From Sisyra terminalis (taxonomy: Eukaryota; Arthropoda; Insecta; Neuroptera; Sisyridae), in contig OY292280.1 of assembly GCA_958496175.1 (NCBI GenBank), positions 7,750,001 to 7,814,000 of the forward strand: a stretch of 64,000 nt of DNA. Direction: 5' to 3'. The notes beneath the pieces were generated by a model that saw only the letters and a program-made list of their open reading frames with translations, did not search any database and was not told where the DNA came from. This document shows, piece by piece, positions 33,897-45,855 of this stretch. The position numbers were made by a program, and so were the translations under genes. How positions within the stretch are numbered: the first letter of the stretch is position 1; every line of letters begins with the position of its first letter.

Positions 33897-34860
33897 TAGA
33901 CTGGGCCAAAAAATCGACTATTTTTTTTTTTTTTGAAAAGTATATCAAAAATATTGTTACAGGTGACAAAATAAAAATATCGTGAAGGTGTGAGTCTTTA
34001 ATATTAATATTAAAAGGTCTGTCATCTTTAATTTAGATTTTTTATTTGAGCTTTCATTTTTGCGTCAATGCTATCAAACTATCAAGGTCAAAAAATTCAT
34101 ATGCACATATATTTATAGAAAATTAAATTCCCTACAAAAAAGGTCTTTTGAAATTTTTTGCCAGATACGCCGTTTCCGAATAATCAAGCTTGAAACATTG
34201 ATATAATTTTTAGATTTATCTTCTTTATTTTAGAATTTTGTAACTAACGAACAAATAAATATATAGAAATGAACAATATAGATTATTGAAGGGAATTTAA
34301 TGCTCTACAAAGAAGGTCTGTTAACGTTTTTACATAAAATAACTTTTTCAAAAGTTATTCACAATTAAAGTTGAAGGAAAAATTAAATTGTTATTTTTTT
34401 CGTTGCTGAACCAATTTTGAAAGAGTGATTTTATGTAAAAACGTTAACATACCTTTTTGTAGAGCATTAAACTCCCTTTAAGAATCTATATTGTTCAAAT
34501 TCTATATATTTATTTGCTCGTTAGTTACAAAATTCCAAAATAAAAAAAAGAAATCTAAAAATGATATCAATGTTGAGAGCTTGATTATTCGGAAATGGCG
34601 TATCTGGCAAAAATTTTGCAAAGAAACGTTTTTTGTAGGGAATTTGATTTTTATAAATATATGTGCAGATAAATTTTTTTTATCTTGATAATTTGACAGC
34701 ATTGACGCAAAAATGAAAGCACAAATAAAAAATCGAAATTAAAGATGATAGACCTCTTAATATTAATATTAAGGGTTCAAACCTTCCCGATATATTTTTT
34801 TTGTCACCTAGAATAATATTTTTGATATACTTTTAAAAAAAAATAGTTGATTTTTTGGCC
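33897..34860. repeat. Foldback FB2a, right end fused to a SINE
   Basis: The left end is TAGACTGGGCCAAAAAATCG, and the complementary right end runs to GATTTTTTGGCC. The arms of about 450 bp include CCTTAATATTAATATTAAGG-like motifs, CCCTACAAAAAAGGTC and GCTCTACAAAGAAGGTC. At GGCC the expected CAGTCTA terminus is replaced by the SINE head GGCCGAGTGGT. Confidence 0.75.
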
Positions 34861-35025
34861 GAGTGGTCACGGTAACCGCTCCAAAACTAGTAGATGATGA
34901 GTTTGAATCTAACATCGAGCAAATTTTCAATTTTTCTCGATTTACGGTTTTTTATTAACTCTAAAGTCGCTAAAACCTTAGAAGTTATTAGACCTTAGAA
35001 GACCCTAGAAGTGACGGTAAACAAC
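34856..35025 (+). repeat. tRNA-derived SINE copy 5, plus strand
   Basis: TGGCCGAGTGGTCACGG (A box), CCGCTCCAAAACTAGTAG, a degraded B box (GAGTTTGAATC, about 34899) and the body signature CGATTTACGG. It is joined at its first bases to foldback FB2a, and its tail leads into the 152-bp array. Confidence 0.7.
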
Positions 35026-36300
35026 AATTTAAAAAAATTAGTAATGCCACTTCGAAACTCATAGATGCTGGTGTAGTAGGACTATTTTTGGTAATTTACG
35101 ATTTTGATACTCTTAATGACTCTAGAGTTGTTTAAGACCTTAAGCAAGCACGCTACGACTTACAGTACTGCTAGTCGGACTACTAGTTAGATCGCCTAAA
35201 TGATCCGACTAGTCTAACTAGATATCCAACTTCGAACAACACCATTCACGGTCGGACTTTAGATCCAACTTCGAAAGTCGGACCACAAGTTGGACTGCAA
35301 GTCAGAGCGTGATTGGCCGGCTTTTATTTATGGTCAAGCTAGGATGAAAAATAACCATAACTAAAAGTTAGTTATATTCAGTATCGTAAAGAAAACTCTT
35401 AGATGCTGGAGTAGATGAACAAGTATTCAATTATTCCCGATTTGCAAGTCTTAGAAATTCTAGAGTTGCTTAAGACATTAGTAGTCAAGCAAAGATGGCA
35501 AATACCCATAGCTAAAAGTAAGTTATATCCAGTACCATTAGGGAAACTTATAGATGGTGAAGTAATGGAACTAGTTGTCATTAACTCCCGACTTACGGAT
35601 TCTTAGAGACTCTAGAGTTGCTAAAGACCTCAGTAGTTAAGCAAAAATGGCAAATACCCACAGCTAAAAGTAATTTTTATCCAGTACTATTAGTGAAACT
35701 CATAAATGGTGAAGTAGAACAACTAGTTGTCATTAATTTCCGATTTACGGATTTTTAGAGATTCTAAAATCTCTTAAAACCTAAGTAGTTAAGTAAAGGT
35801 GGTCAATACTCATGACTAATAGTAATTTACATCCAGTACCGTTAAGAAAATTTATAAATGCTGGAATAGATGAACAAGTATTCATTAATTTCTGATTTAC
35901 AGATTTGTAGAGACTCTAGAGTTGTATAATAGACTTAGTAGTTAAGCAAAGATAGTAAATGCCAACTAAACGTTAGTTATATCCATAACTAAAAGTTATT
36001 TACATTCAGTACCGTTAGGGAAACTCAGATGTTAGATTAGAAGAACAAGTTTTCAATAATTCCTGATTTACGGATTTTCAATGACTCTAGAGTCGCTTAA
36101 GACCTAATTTGTTAAGCAAAGATGGTAAATAACCATAACTAAAAGTTTTTTATATCCAGTACCACAAGGGATACTATTAGATGTTGGAGTAGAACAACAA
36201 GTATTCAATAATTCCCGATATACAGGTCTTAGAAATTCTAGAGTTGCTTAAGACCTTAGTAGATAAGCATAAAAGGCAAATAACCAAAAATAAAAGCTAG
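35026..36300 (+). repeat. 152-bp tandem array derived from the SINE tail
   Basis: The motif AGTAGTTAAGCAAAGATGGC recurs at about 35481, 35633, 35785, 35938, 36108 and 36260, giving 151-153-bp spacing apart from one 170-bp unit. Each unit keeps the SINE-tail words GATTTACGGAT, GACTCTAGAGTTGC and AAGACCTTAGTAG. A ~180-bp insertion rich in GTCGGAC/AGTCCGAC (about 35150-35332) interrupts the first units. Units diverge by 10-20% by eye. Confidence 0.75.
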
Positions 36301-36333
36301 ATATTACCCCTACCGTTAGGGGCAACAAAAATA

Positions 36334-36995
36334 ACAATACTCTCTTAATCAAAATAAGATTTTTTCGCTGACTTTGAACAATTGTACTGTGTATACAATA
36401 TATAGGATATGATGCGGTCCAATTTATGTAGTATAATTTAATATAATAATATATATAAATCATACCATAAACATAAATTTGAACAGAAGTTCAAACAAAA
36501 ATATTCGTGACGTATTGGCCAGATACGTATTTCGATTGCCAAGCAATCTTCCTCAGTGGTTATCATGTAGTTTGGATTACTCCGTTGCTGTTTTGTAATG
36601 CACAAAATAATCACGGATTGAATTCCGGGTTCCCGAATTAATGAAAAAATAATTTCAGTAAGAGATTAACAAACTATCAACACAAATTTAAACAAAAGCT
36701 CAAATATAAAGTATTTATGACAATTGTCCAAATATATATTTCAATAGCCAGGCAATTTTCTTCAGTCATTAACTTCATAACTGGTATGGGATAAGTTATG
36801 GAGCGATACTATAATACTTGAAGACCACTGAGGAAGATTGCTTGGCAATCGAAATACGTATCTGGGCAATACGTCACGAATATTTTTGTTTGAACTTCTG
36901 TTTAAATTTATGTTTATGGTATGATTTTTATATATTATTATATTAAATTATACTACATAAATTGGATCGCAATATATCCTATATATTGTATACAC
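36334..36995. repeat. F element 5, inverted pair plus a third core
   Basis: It starts at the F terminus (AATCAAAATAAGATTTTTTC, from about 36341), continues through a minus-oriented core (about 36528) and a diverged core (about 36738), and ends in a plus-oriented core (36828-36870) and the ATATTGTATACACA end. The diverged core matches the left core of F element 4. Confidence 0.65.
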
Positions 36996-38214
36996 AATAT
37001 TTTCTTAGTTTATTTGATTTTTCTACTTGAATGTTGAAAATTTGATATAAAACTGCATCTCTACTGATATGAAACACCCTGTATGGATATTTCTAGTTCT
37101 TTTCATTTTTTTTTTTTTTTTTGGTTTGTTTTGCTGCGCGGAAAATGCATTTTCCCAAGAGGGGGACAAACGTGAGCTTTAAAACTAATGAGAAATGTAT
37201 GAAGGCTTATCTATTTTTGAGTGCGACATCGTTGTAAATCTTGCCCTATTATATTTCCATTTTCTATTTATTTAACGCAAATTGCACGGGTTTTTCACGG
37301 CAATTCGTGAAAAACAAAAGAACGAACACAAAAAGAGAAACAATTGAAAAAACTTAATGAACACAAACTAATTTCATATCATTCGCCGCCATTTTCTTTA
37401 TTTGTCTCAATGTTTTTTCTCTGTTTTTGCGTTTCATTTCAACAAAAACCCAGCAGCTGTTGTTGTTGGGGGTGAGTTTTCCTCAAACGTTTTCCATTTG
37501 GGGGTGAACTTACGCAATATAAACACACAAGTTTCCCGAAACTTTTTAATCTACCAAGTCGCTCCACGCGTTATTCGCATGAAGTGCATTTAATTTTTTT
37601 CTTTGAAATTTCTTTCAATAATCTTTCTTTTTGATCTATCTACGTTTTAATTGAAGAATATAATATCCCAACAATACCAAAATCACCCCCGTTTCATCCC
37701 TCATTACGGCACCCTTTCTTCATACTCAACCTCTTTCCCACATAATATTTTTTTCTTTAATGTATGGAATTACATAAACTAAGTTGTTGCTATAAAAAAT
37801 ATTTTAAAAATTTGGATTTTCTCCTCTAAGAGATGTTAATGTACACTTAAGTTCATCAAACATGATATAAAAAGATCTACAAAAATTAAAAATATTTTAT
37901 TTAATTATTGTAGGATGTATTTGAGACATTAAAGGCTATTTTTTCCATAAAACGATTTTTTTTCGAACATAATATCATTATTACTTTAAAACGTTTAAGG
38001 ATGATTTCATAATGATTCATTTGTTTTTGCCGTTTTTGTAGGAATTTTGATAATAAGTGTACAATTTTAGAAATAGTTCACGTATAAGTTTATATATAAT
38101 GAAATAGTTTTACTCGTATTGATGTGTTCGTTGAGAAGCCAGAAAGAAGAGGTAGAAAAATAAGGGTAGAAGTAGTTTTATCTCTTTGACTTATATATGG
38201 TATACGTTTTATAT
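36996..38214. other. Spacer
   Basis: AT-rich, no repeat partner recognised. The 63-codon frame at 37402 (plus) has a cryptic hydrophobic start but no domain. Confidence 0.4.
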
Positions 38215-39182
38215 TAGACTGGACCAAAAAAATCGACTATTTTTTTTTTTGAAAAGTATATCGAAAATATTGTTCAAGGTATCAAAAAAAAAAAAAAAAT
38301 ATCGGGAAGGTTTGAGCCCTTAATATTAATATTAAGAGGTCTATCATCTTTAATTTCGATTTTTTATTTGTGCTTTCATTTTTGCGTCAATGCTGTAAAA
38401 CTATCAAGGTAAAAAAATTCATTTGCCCATATGTTTATAGAAAATTAAATTCCCTACAAAAAACGTTTCTTTGAAAATTTTTGCCAGGCACGCCGTTTCT
38501 GAATAATCAAGCTTCAGACATTGATATAATTTTTAGATTTATCTTCTTTATTTTGGAATTTTGTAACTAACGAATAAAGAAATATATAGAAATGAACAAT
38601 ATAGATTCTTGAAGAGAATTTAATGCTCTACAAAAAAGTCTCTTAACGTTTTTAGATAAAATCACTTTTTCAAAATTGGTTCAACAACGAACTATAATTT
38701 AATATTTCATACAACTTTAATTGTGCATAACTTTTGAAAGTGATTTTATGTAAAAACGTTAACAGACCTTCTTTGTAAAGCATTAAATTCCCTTTAAGAA
38801 TCAATATTGTTTATTTCTATATATTTATTTGTTCGTTAGTTACAAAATTCCAAAATAAAGAAGATAAATCTAAAAATTATATCAATGTTTAAAGCTTGAT
38901 TATTCGGAAATGGCGTATCTGGTAAAAATTATCAAAGAGACCTTTTTTGTAGGGAATAATTTTCTATAAATATATGTGCTGATAATTTTTTTTACCTTTA
39001 TAGTTTGACAGCATTGACGCAAAAATGAAAGCACAATTAAAAAAAAAACAAATTAAATATGATAGGCCTCTTAATATTAATATTAGGTGCTCAAACCTTC
39101 CTGATATTTTTTTTTGTCACCATGAACAATATTTTCAATATATTTTTCAAAAAAACAATAGTCTTTTTTTTGGCCCAGTCTA
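38215..39182. repeat. Foldback FB2b, complete
   Basis: The termini are TAGACTGGACCAAAAAAATC and, reversed, TAGACTGGGCCAAAAAAAAG. The flanks TTTTATAT and ATATATAT match at 6 of 8 positions. The arms match FB2a, including AATGCTCTACAAAAAAGTCT and the palindromic CTTAATATTAATATTAAG near each end. Confidence 0.78.
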
Positions 39183-39224
39183 ATATATATCGTATATATT
39201 GTATATGTTTTTATATTTTGAATA

Positions 39225-39515
39225 TTTTAGAAAAATTGCGGATCAAAGAATAATTGGAGTGGTCAAAACCAAGGGGGAGGTGGTGTGGAAATTGGTCAAA
39301 TTATGGAAGCTCTGGGCAATGGAAAGAATACGATCAAGGAACATCTCAATCAAGCAGAGGAAGTTCAAATACAAGTGGATCCCAAGTTCAAAATGGATCA
39401 CCCCAAAGCAGTTTCCAATCCCAACAGTGAGTGAATTGTCTAAATTATGCCCAGTGGGGTAATTACTATCAACCGTACGCACTAGGGTGGAGAGCACAGG
39501 AAATTGATTAAAATT
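39225..39515 (+). pseudogene. Fragment resembling an hnRNP-type low-complexity domain
   Basis: After TATTTTAG (a possible acceptor, about 39228) one frame starts KNCGSKNNWSGQNQGGG. The adjoining frame continues CGNWSNYGSSGQWKEYDQG, TSQSSRGSSNTSGSQ and SPQSSFQSQQ, meets TGA, then reads NYAQWGNYYQPYA. Gly/Asn/Ser/Gln-rich sequence with aromatic W/Y spacers is typical of hnRNP and other prion-like RNA-binding protein tails. A +1 shift near a G-rich stretch and the stop show it is broken. It could be a processed-pseudogene piece or a captured exon. All three frames are partly open, so confidence is limited. Confidence 0.35.
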
Positions 39516-39589
39516 TCAGAATTAAAAATAAGATACACAACTAGGTTCCCATAATTTTCCAATTGGCTTTAGCAGTAAGCGCTGATAAA

Positions 39590-40140
39590 TTTTGACATAC
39601 CCAAATCGTCATGAACTACTTGATAGCCACTGAAGAAAACTACTTGGCAATCGAAATACGTATGTGTGCAAAATGTCAGTAAAACTTTTGTTTAAACTTT
39701 CATTCAAATTAATGTTAATAGTGTGCTTTTATAAGTTATAAGACCATAATATAATTTATATTTTGAATAAACACCACAAATGATCAAATTCAACGAAAAA
39801 ATATAATTTGAAGTCATGAACTAAGCTTTGGCAGATAGTAAAAAATCTGTCAATTTAACTAAAACTCAAATAAATGTATTATTGACGTATTGCCCAGATA
39901 CGTATTTCGATTACCAAGCAATTTTCTTCAGTAGTATTGAATCGCTCCGTAAATACTCTGTGATGAATTATCACATAGTTTCTCTGAAGGCTAGCAGTTA
40001 CGAAGCAATTCAACACTGCTTGATAAATACTGAGGAAAATTGCTTGGCAATCGAAGTACATATCTGGGAAAAACGCGAGTAGTTCAATTGTTTGAACTTT
40101 TGTTCTAATTTATGTTTATAGTTTACTTTTATAAATTATG
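39590..40140. repeat. F element 6, several cores
   Basis: Cores lie at about 39633 (plus, AACTACTTGGCAATC), 39897 (minus) and 40029 (plus, AAATTGCTTGGCAATCG). Each is followed by the TTTGAAC/GTTCAAA-type hairpin. This is the most diverged F site in the window. Confidence 0.6.
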
Positions 40141-40167
40141 TTTCATAAGTATGACCTTAATAAATTC

Positions 40168-40436
40168 CAAGGGAGGATTTAGGGGGGGGGGGGCACGTGC
40201 CCCCCCTCAAGTTTTTTTGTGTACTGTGGAGGTTTCATAACAGTAGATACTTAGAATTAAATCAAATTATTAGAGTTGTTAAAATATATGAATAAAATAA
40301 CAGAAAGAACATTAATAAAACTCTGATCTATTTCTGGCTGGAATTACGATTTTTTTCCGTGATCCCTTTCACGCACTTGCAAATGAAAGATGATAGTGTC
40401 CCCTCCCCGCAGAAAAAAATTCTGAATCCGCCCTTG
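40168..40436. mobile_element. hAT-like MITE with poly-G/CACGTG end
   Basis: The ends are CAAGGGAGGATTTAG and, reversed, CAAGGGCGGATTCAG. ATAAATTC (40160-40167) and ATATATTC (40437-40444) form a 7/8 duplication. A twelve-guanine run followed by CACGTGCCCCCCC lies just inside the left end and can fold on itself. Confidence 0.65.
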
Positions 40437-40444
40437 ATATATTC

Positions 40445-40773
40445 TATATATATATAATAAACAACATTTCCAATGTAGAGATTAAACCGTAAAAATTCAA
40501 ATAAGATTAAAATTTACAATTCAGGTAATCTTTAAAGTATATTTACTACGAGTATGCTTTACAAAGCAATCGATGACCATTGGTTGCATTTTTTTTTAAA
40601 TTAAAACAAAAAAGAAGCGCTTCAGAGAAATTGTGTTTCTTGCGCACAAAAGTTGTTATACTTGAAACAAAAGAAAGTATGTTATTATTACATGATTCTA
40701 GTTTAAAGATAATTTGTAACGATTTAATTTTAGATGAGCATTTCTTTTCTTATTCCCCAAAAGCTTTTTTTAC
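40445..40773. other. Spacer
   Basis: No feature recognised; the 69-codon frame at 40580 has no known domain. Confidence 0.35.
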
Positions 40774-40781
40774 CCCTACAT

Positions 40782-41582
40782 TAGGTTGATTTTTTTTTAC
40801 TTTTTTTGGTCCCATCGTGAAATTTTGTTGGAAATACCAAAAAAAAAATTCTCTGAAAGTTTGAGCCCTTAATAATTATTTTAAGTCCTCGACCAAGACG
40901 TGTAAAGATTTCCCATTGAAAATACACGGAAACTCTGATTTTTTATTTTTAAATTTCTATATCTCAGCGGCATTTCATGGGATCGCTTTTACCGAAGATG
41001 GTTTTTTCTCAGAATTAAACGCTCTACAAAAGTGCCCATTGCGACAAAGTCGTAACTCACACCGGTGAGGTAGTACGGGCCACTGAACCTGATTTTTCCA
41101 TAAAATTCAAGGCTTAATATCTCGTTTAATATTGATCTACGCGATTTAATTTATAGGACCTTTTTTGTAGGAAATCAAATTCTCTACAAGTTTTTCATTT
41201 ATAACTTTTCCATAGCTCTCGTTATTTACGAAATAAATGCAAAATAACGCGAATTTTATGGAAAAATCAGGTTCAGTGGCCCGTACTACCTCACCGGTGT
41301 GAGTTACGACTTTGTCGCATTGAGCACTTTTGTAGAGCGTTTAATTCTGAGAAAAAACCATCTTCGGTAAAAGCGATCCCATGAAATGCCGCTGAGATAT
41401 AGAAATTTAAAAATAAAAAATCAGAGTTTCCGTGTATTTTCAATGGGAAATCTTTACACGTCTTGGTCGAGGACTTAAAATTAATATTAAGGGCTCAAAC
41501 TTTCAGGAATTTTTTTTTTTGGTTTTTCCAACAAAATTTCACGATGGGACCAAAAAAAAAAGTCAAAAAAAAAATCACCCTA
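40782..41582. repeat. Foldback FB1b
   Basis: TAGGTTGATTTTTT and TAGGGTGATTTTTT (reversed) ends, CCCTACAT/CCCTACCT flanks (7/8), and arms of about 350-400 bp nearly identical to FB1a and FB1c. It is shorter than FB1a because the central part of the hairpin is deleted. Confidence 0.82.
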
Positions 41583-41590
41583 CCCTACCT

Positions 41591-42780
41591 AGTTACCAAC
41601 CCTTACGAATCCATGTTTTTTTGTGAAACAAAAACTATTACACCTATTACACAATAAAATTATTTATACTTTTCTAGAATTCTTTAAATATATGTAATCA
41701 AGCAAAGTTTTTTCCAAAGATTAAGCTTGTAACAGATGAAAGCTTCTGTTTTTGACAGAAGCGCAAAGCGCTTGCGTCGTAATCTCATTATCAGTACTTA
41801 TTTACGATGGTTGGTATTTTGGAATATACTAAAACAATTTTGTTAGATACAAAAAAACTGATGAAAAACACAAAAAAATTGTTATCGATTCTTTTTTTTA
41901 TTGATGAAAGCTCCATCTGTATGATTTCATTTAAAACAGCTTGCAGATTCGGAATTTAGCGGCAATTGAAACCGTCGAGATAAGCCAGCGAATAAAAAAA
42001 AATCTATCAATTTTTTCATTAGCTTTTCTTTTAGATTACTTTCTTCTCTTGTTTGGTATCAAATTTCAAATCCGTAAAGTTATTTGACTGATAAACAAGA
42101 TATTTATATGTCTGTTGCGGTATTATGTACGTTTTTCAACCAATATGAGCTTTCAGCAGTCGGACGGACGGACCATTGGACCGACAAACGGGCGGACAGG
42201 GGTGTGGAGCTTTGACTAGCTAAACAAAGCCATTGGCAACGGCATTTTCCTCACAGAAAATAATACTTTCTACGTATTCGAGCGAGTCTATAATAATCAG
42301 CATTAAGATAAATCTATTTTTGGAAAAATAAATAAATTTCAATTATTTCCGATTGGACCAAACCTTTTTCTTTTCTTTGTTGTGAAGAAAAAATGTTTTG
42401 TAATTTTAATTAAATTGAAAGTTTATCGCTTTTAAGTTTGGTTTATTTAAGTTTGGAGACGACAATGGATGTCGTAATCGAATTGCTTTCGATTCAAACT
42501 CTCACCATCTCTTTCTATGTCAGAAACTCATATTTATATTTGTTAAGTAGGTTAGTTAAGAATTGATAAATGGCTCAAGTGAATCTCAACTCAGAAATTT
42601 ACTGCGACATACAATCGAGATATTTGGCTCAAAGCTCCAAATCGAGCTTTCGACTGACAAAATCTCAACCCTCAATTTCTACCCTTTTTTTATTTGGTCA
42701 AAAACAAATAAAAAAAAACGTAACATATGTTAAACTTATTTTCCTTTAAAGATCATAGACTTCGATTATATGTTTATTAG
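41591..42780. other. Spacer with GGAC-rich patch
   Basis: It contains several AAAGCTC/GAGCTTT words and a CGGACGGACGGACC...GGGCGGACAGG patch at about 42160-42200, a composition often seen in insect repeat tails. No boundaries found. Confidence 0.35.
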
Positions 42781-42782
42781 TG

Positions 42783-44401
42783 TGGGTCAAAAAAATCGAT
42801 TATTTTTTTTTACAAGTGACACAAAAAAATGGGTTGCTAGACACCTTAAAAAAATTCTCACCGAATATGAGCTCTTAATTTTAATAGGAAGATCCTCCGC
42901 ATCGCAGTTTTGTATTTTTTTCTCAGTTCAATAGAAAAAAATTCATACCTCATCATTTAACGATTGTACCGAAAAATGTTCTGAAAGAACTTTTTAGGAA
43001 ATTAAATGCTCTACAAAAAAGGTATTTTATATTTTTTCCGTAAGCCTCACCATTTGAAAGATATTAAGGATTTAATTTTGATTATTTTAAGACAAATTTC
43101 ATTTTTGTTGATGAATATTATAACTCGACTATAAATGACTCTTATACAATGCGCAATACAAATTTTTGTTGGAAATTAACTGTTCTATAAAAATGGTTTC
43201 TTATGTTTTGGCGATTAAATTAACCGTTCAAAAGATATTCATCATCAAACTATCATGTGTACGGGTTTTAAAAGTTTTTGATGAGATATTCGAAAAATTT
43301 CAATTTAATTTATAATTTTTGAGAAAATTTACACGAATTTTAGTTTTTATCAACTGAGAAACTTCAAACTATTTTTCAAGTTTTTTTTTATGCTTAAGTA
43401 TATTTGTCTCCATTTAAAAAAACTAAATTGTACATTATTTATCGCTTAGTTAAATATTTATTAATAGCTTCGCGGGCTACATATAAAATTTTTTCATCTC
43501 CAATCATGTTACTTTTACCATTGAAATAACATGGGATTAATTGACTTGTTACTTTTAATTTTTTTTTCTCAGAAATAAATGGATAAAAAGATTTAAAATT
43601 ACATTATTCTGACGTAAAATTTAACGCTCTACAAAATAGGTCTCGTGTGAATTTTCGATTAAATCACTCCATTAAAAGTTATTTAACATTTAACTTGAAT
43701 TAATTTGTTTAATTTGTAATTTGTAATTTATTCAACATTTAATTTGTTGACTACAAGTTCTAACAAATTTCGCATAGATGGCGTCAGGTGAAATGGTAAA
43801 AATTTGAATTTTAATTGAACTTGTGTCGATAGTCTCATTAATTAGTATGAAATTCACTTCGTAGGTAAAAAATATTGATTAAAGTACGAAAATTTATCCT
43901 GGATAAATTGAATTTCACGACTATAAGGAATTCAGATCTTATGTCACCGGTTTTAATTGTCAAAAAATGATTTTTTTTGTTTAACTTTCAGCTCAAGCCA
44001 TAAAATTTACACAAATAATCACTGGCGCTCTAATGATAATAATTTTTATCTTCTCTTCCAATGATTTTATAGTTAAAAAAAGTAAAAATGAGGAAGAAGT
44101 TGAAAATATTGGAAGATTTATACCAGGCACAAGTTGAATGTTGAATAACTTTTAATTGAGTGATTTAATCGAAAATTCATAAGAGACCTTTTTCGTAGAG
44201 CGTTAAATTATACGTCAGAATAATTTAACCTTAAATCTTTTCATACATCTGTTTCTGAGAAAAAAAAATAAAAGTAAAAAGTCAAATAATCCCACGTTAT
44301 TTAAATAGTAAAAGGAAAATATGAAAATTGTTTATGTGTAGCCCGCAAAACTATGATACTTTTCCAAAGAGGCCCAGAGTATCATTTGGGTAGGCCACCC
44401 T
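42783..44401. repeat. Foldback FB3 complex
   Basis: The inner hairpin pairs GCGGGCTACATATAAAATTT (43473 onward) with its complement ending TGTGTAGCCCGC (44347). The arms hold GCTCTACAAAATAGGTC, TCGATTAAATCACTCC and AAAAGTTATTTAAC. The outer left part (42783-43470) starts TAGTGTGGGTCAAAAAAATC, close to the FB2 terminus, but has no full right partner. The right boundary GGGTAGGCCACCCTGATA is tentative. A related fragment with its middle inverted lies at 62453-63144. Confidence 0.65.
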
Positions 44402-45024
44402 GATATAACTGATTAATGTACCGATAATATACCAATTTTGTAAATATTTTAACTTTAAGCTTTATTTGTATTACCATTTTCTTTTTCAGCCAACTTTTGG
44501 ATTCCATAAGCCATAACTTTGGAAAAATAAATAAAACAGGAATTAGTGGGAATTGATTTAAAGCCCTATATTTTATGATAGTTGATATTATGTAACCACA
44601 TCACCACTTAGATATACTATGATAATAGTAATAGTGTAGGAAAATTTCTATTTCTAAAAAAATACAATTTTTTCACTTTTAAATTGTAACCGGTGCTAAT
44701 TTTAATTAGTTAATTATAATTAAAATTAGTTAAGACTATTTACTATTGGACTAAATAATAAAGTGTAAAGAAACTTTTTATATATTTTTCCATATATATC
44801 TTCCATATATAGTCAGTTTGATGCAAGAGAAGCCATCCCTTATTATTTTTATACTATGATATAAAGCCTGTAGTGAGAAGAATATCGTTTTGTATCGTAA
44901 CACCAAATTTCATAAAAATCGGTTCAGCTGTTTCTTTGTTAAAAGATGATATTCAAACTGACGCAAAAGTATTAATGAAATAAATTTTGAAAAACGGCAA
45001 CTTAAAACAAATAATTTTATTAGT
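44402..45024. other. Spacer with a second LINE-tail-like motif
   Basis: About 44903-44935 reads ACACCAAATTTCATAAAAAT followed by CGGTTCAGCTGTTTC, the same motif as 3420-3460. No associated coding sequence. Confidence 0.4.
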
Positions 45025-45032
45025 ATCTACAG

Positions 45033-45847
45033 TAGGGTGATTTTTTTTTTTTGACTTTTTTTTTTTTTTTGGTCCCATCGTGAAATTTTGTTGGAAATAC
45101 CAAAAAAAAAAAAATTCTCTGAAAGTTTGAGCCATTAATATTTATTTTAAGTCCTCGACCAAGACGTGTAAAGATTTCCCATTGAAAATACACGGAAACT
45201 CTGATTTTTAATTTTTAAATTTCTATATCACAGCGGCATTTCATGGGATCACTTTTACCGAAAATGGTTTTTTCTCAGAATTAAACGCTCTACAAAAATG
45301 CCCATTGCGACAAAGTCGTAACTCACACCGGTGAGGTAGTACGGGCCACTGAACCTGATTTTTCTATAAAATTCAAGGCTTAATATCTCGTTTAATATTG
45401 ATTTTCGCGATTTGGTCTACAGGACCTTTTTTGTAGGAAATCAAATTCTCTACAAGTTTTTTATTTATAATTTTTCCGTAGCTCTTGTTATTTACGAAAT
45501 AAATGCAAAAAAGCACGAATTTTATGGAAAAATCAGGTTCAGTGGCCCGTACTACCTCACCGGTGTGAGTTACGACTTTGTCGCAATAGGCACTTTTGTA
45601 GAGCGTTTAATTCTGAGAAAAACCCATCTTCGGTAAAAGCGATCCTATGAAATGCCGCTGAGATATAGAAATTTAAAAATAAAAAATCAGAGTTTCCATG
45701 TATTTTCAATGGGAAATCTTTACACGTCTTGGTCGAGGACTTAAAATTAATATTAAGGGCTCAAACTTTCAGGGAATTTTTTTTTTTGGTATTTCCAACA
45801 AAATTTCACGATGGGACCAAAAAAAGTCAAAAAAAAAAATCACCCTA
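45033..45847. repeat. Foldback FB1c
   Basis: TAGGGTGATTTTTTTTTT at the left and its complement ending AATCACCCTA at the right. ATCTACAG/ATATACAG flanks match 7/8. Arms of about 380 bp are very similar to FB1b. Frames through it are by-products. Confidence 0.83.
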
Positions 45848-45855
45848 ATATACAG

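Noticed and set aside
45033..45847. FB1 foldbacks as Tc1/mariner elements with TA targets
   Set aside because: TA does flank GGGTGA, but comparison of three copies shows the TA belongs to the element end and an 8-bp duplication lies outside it.
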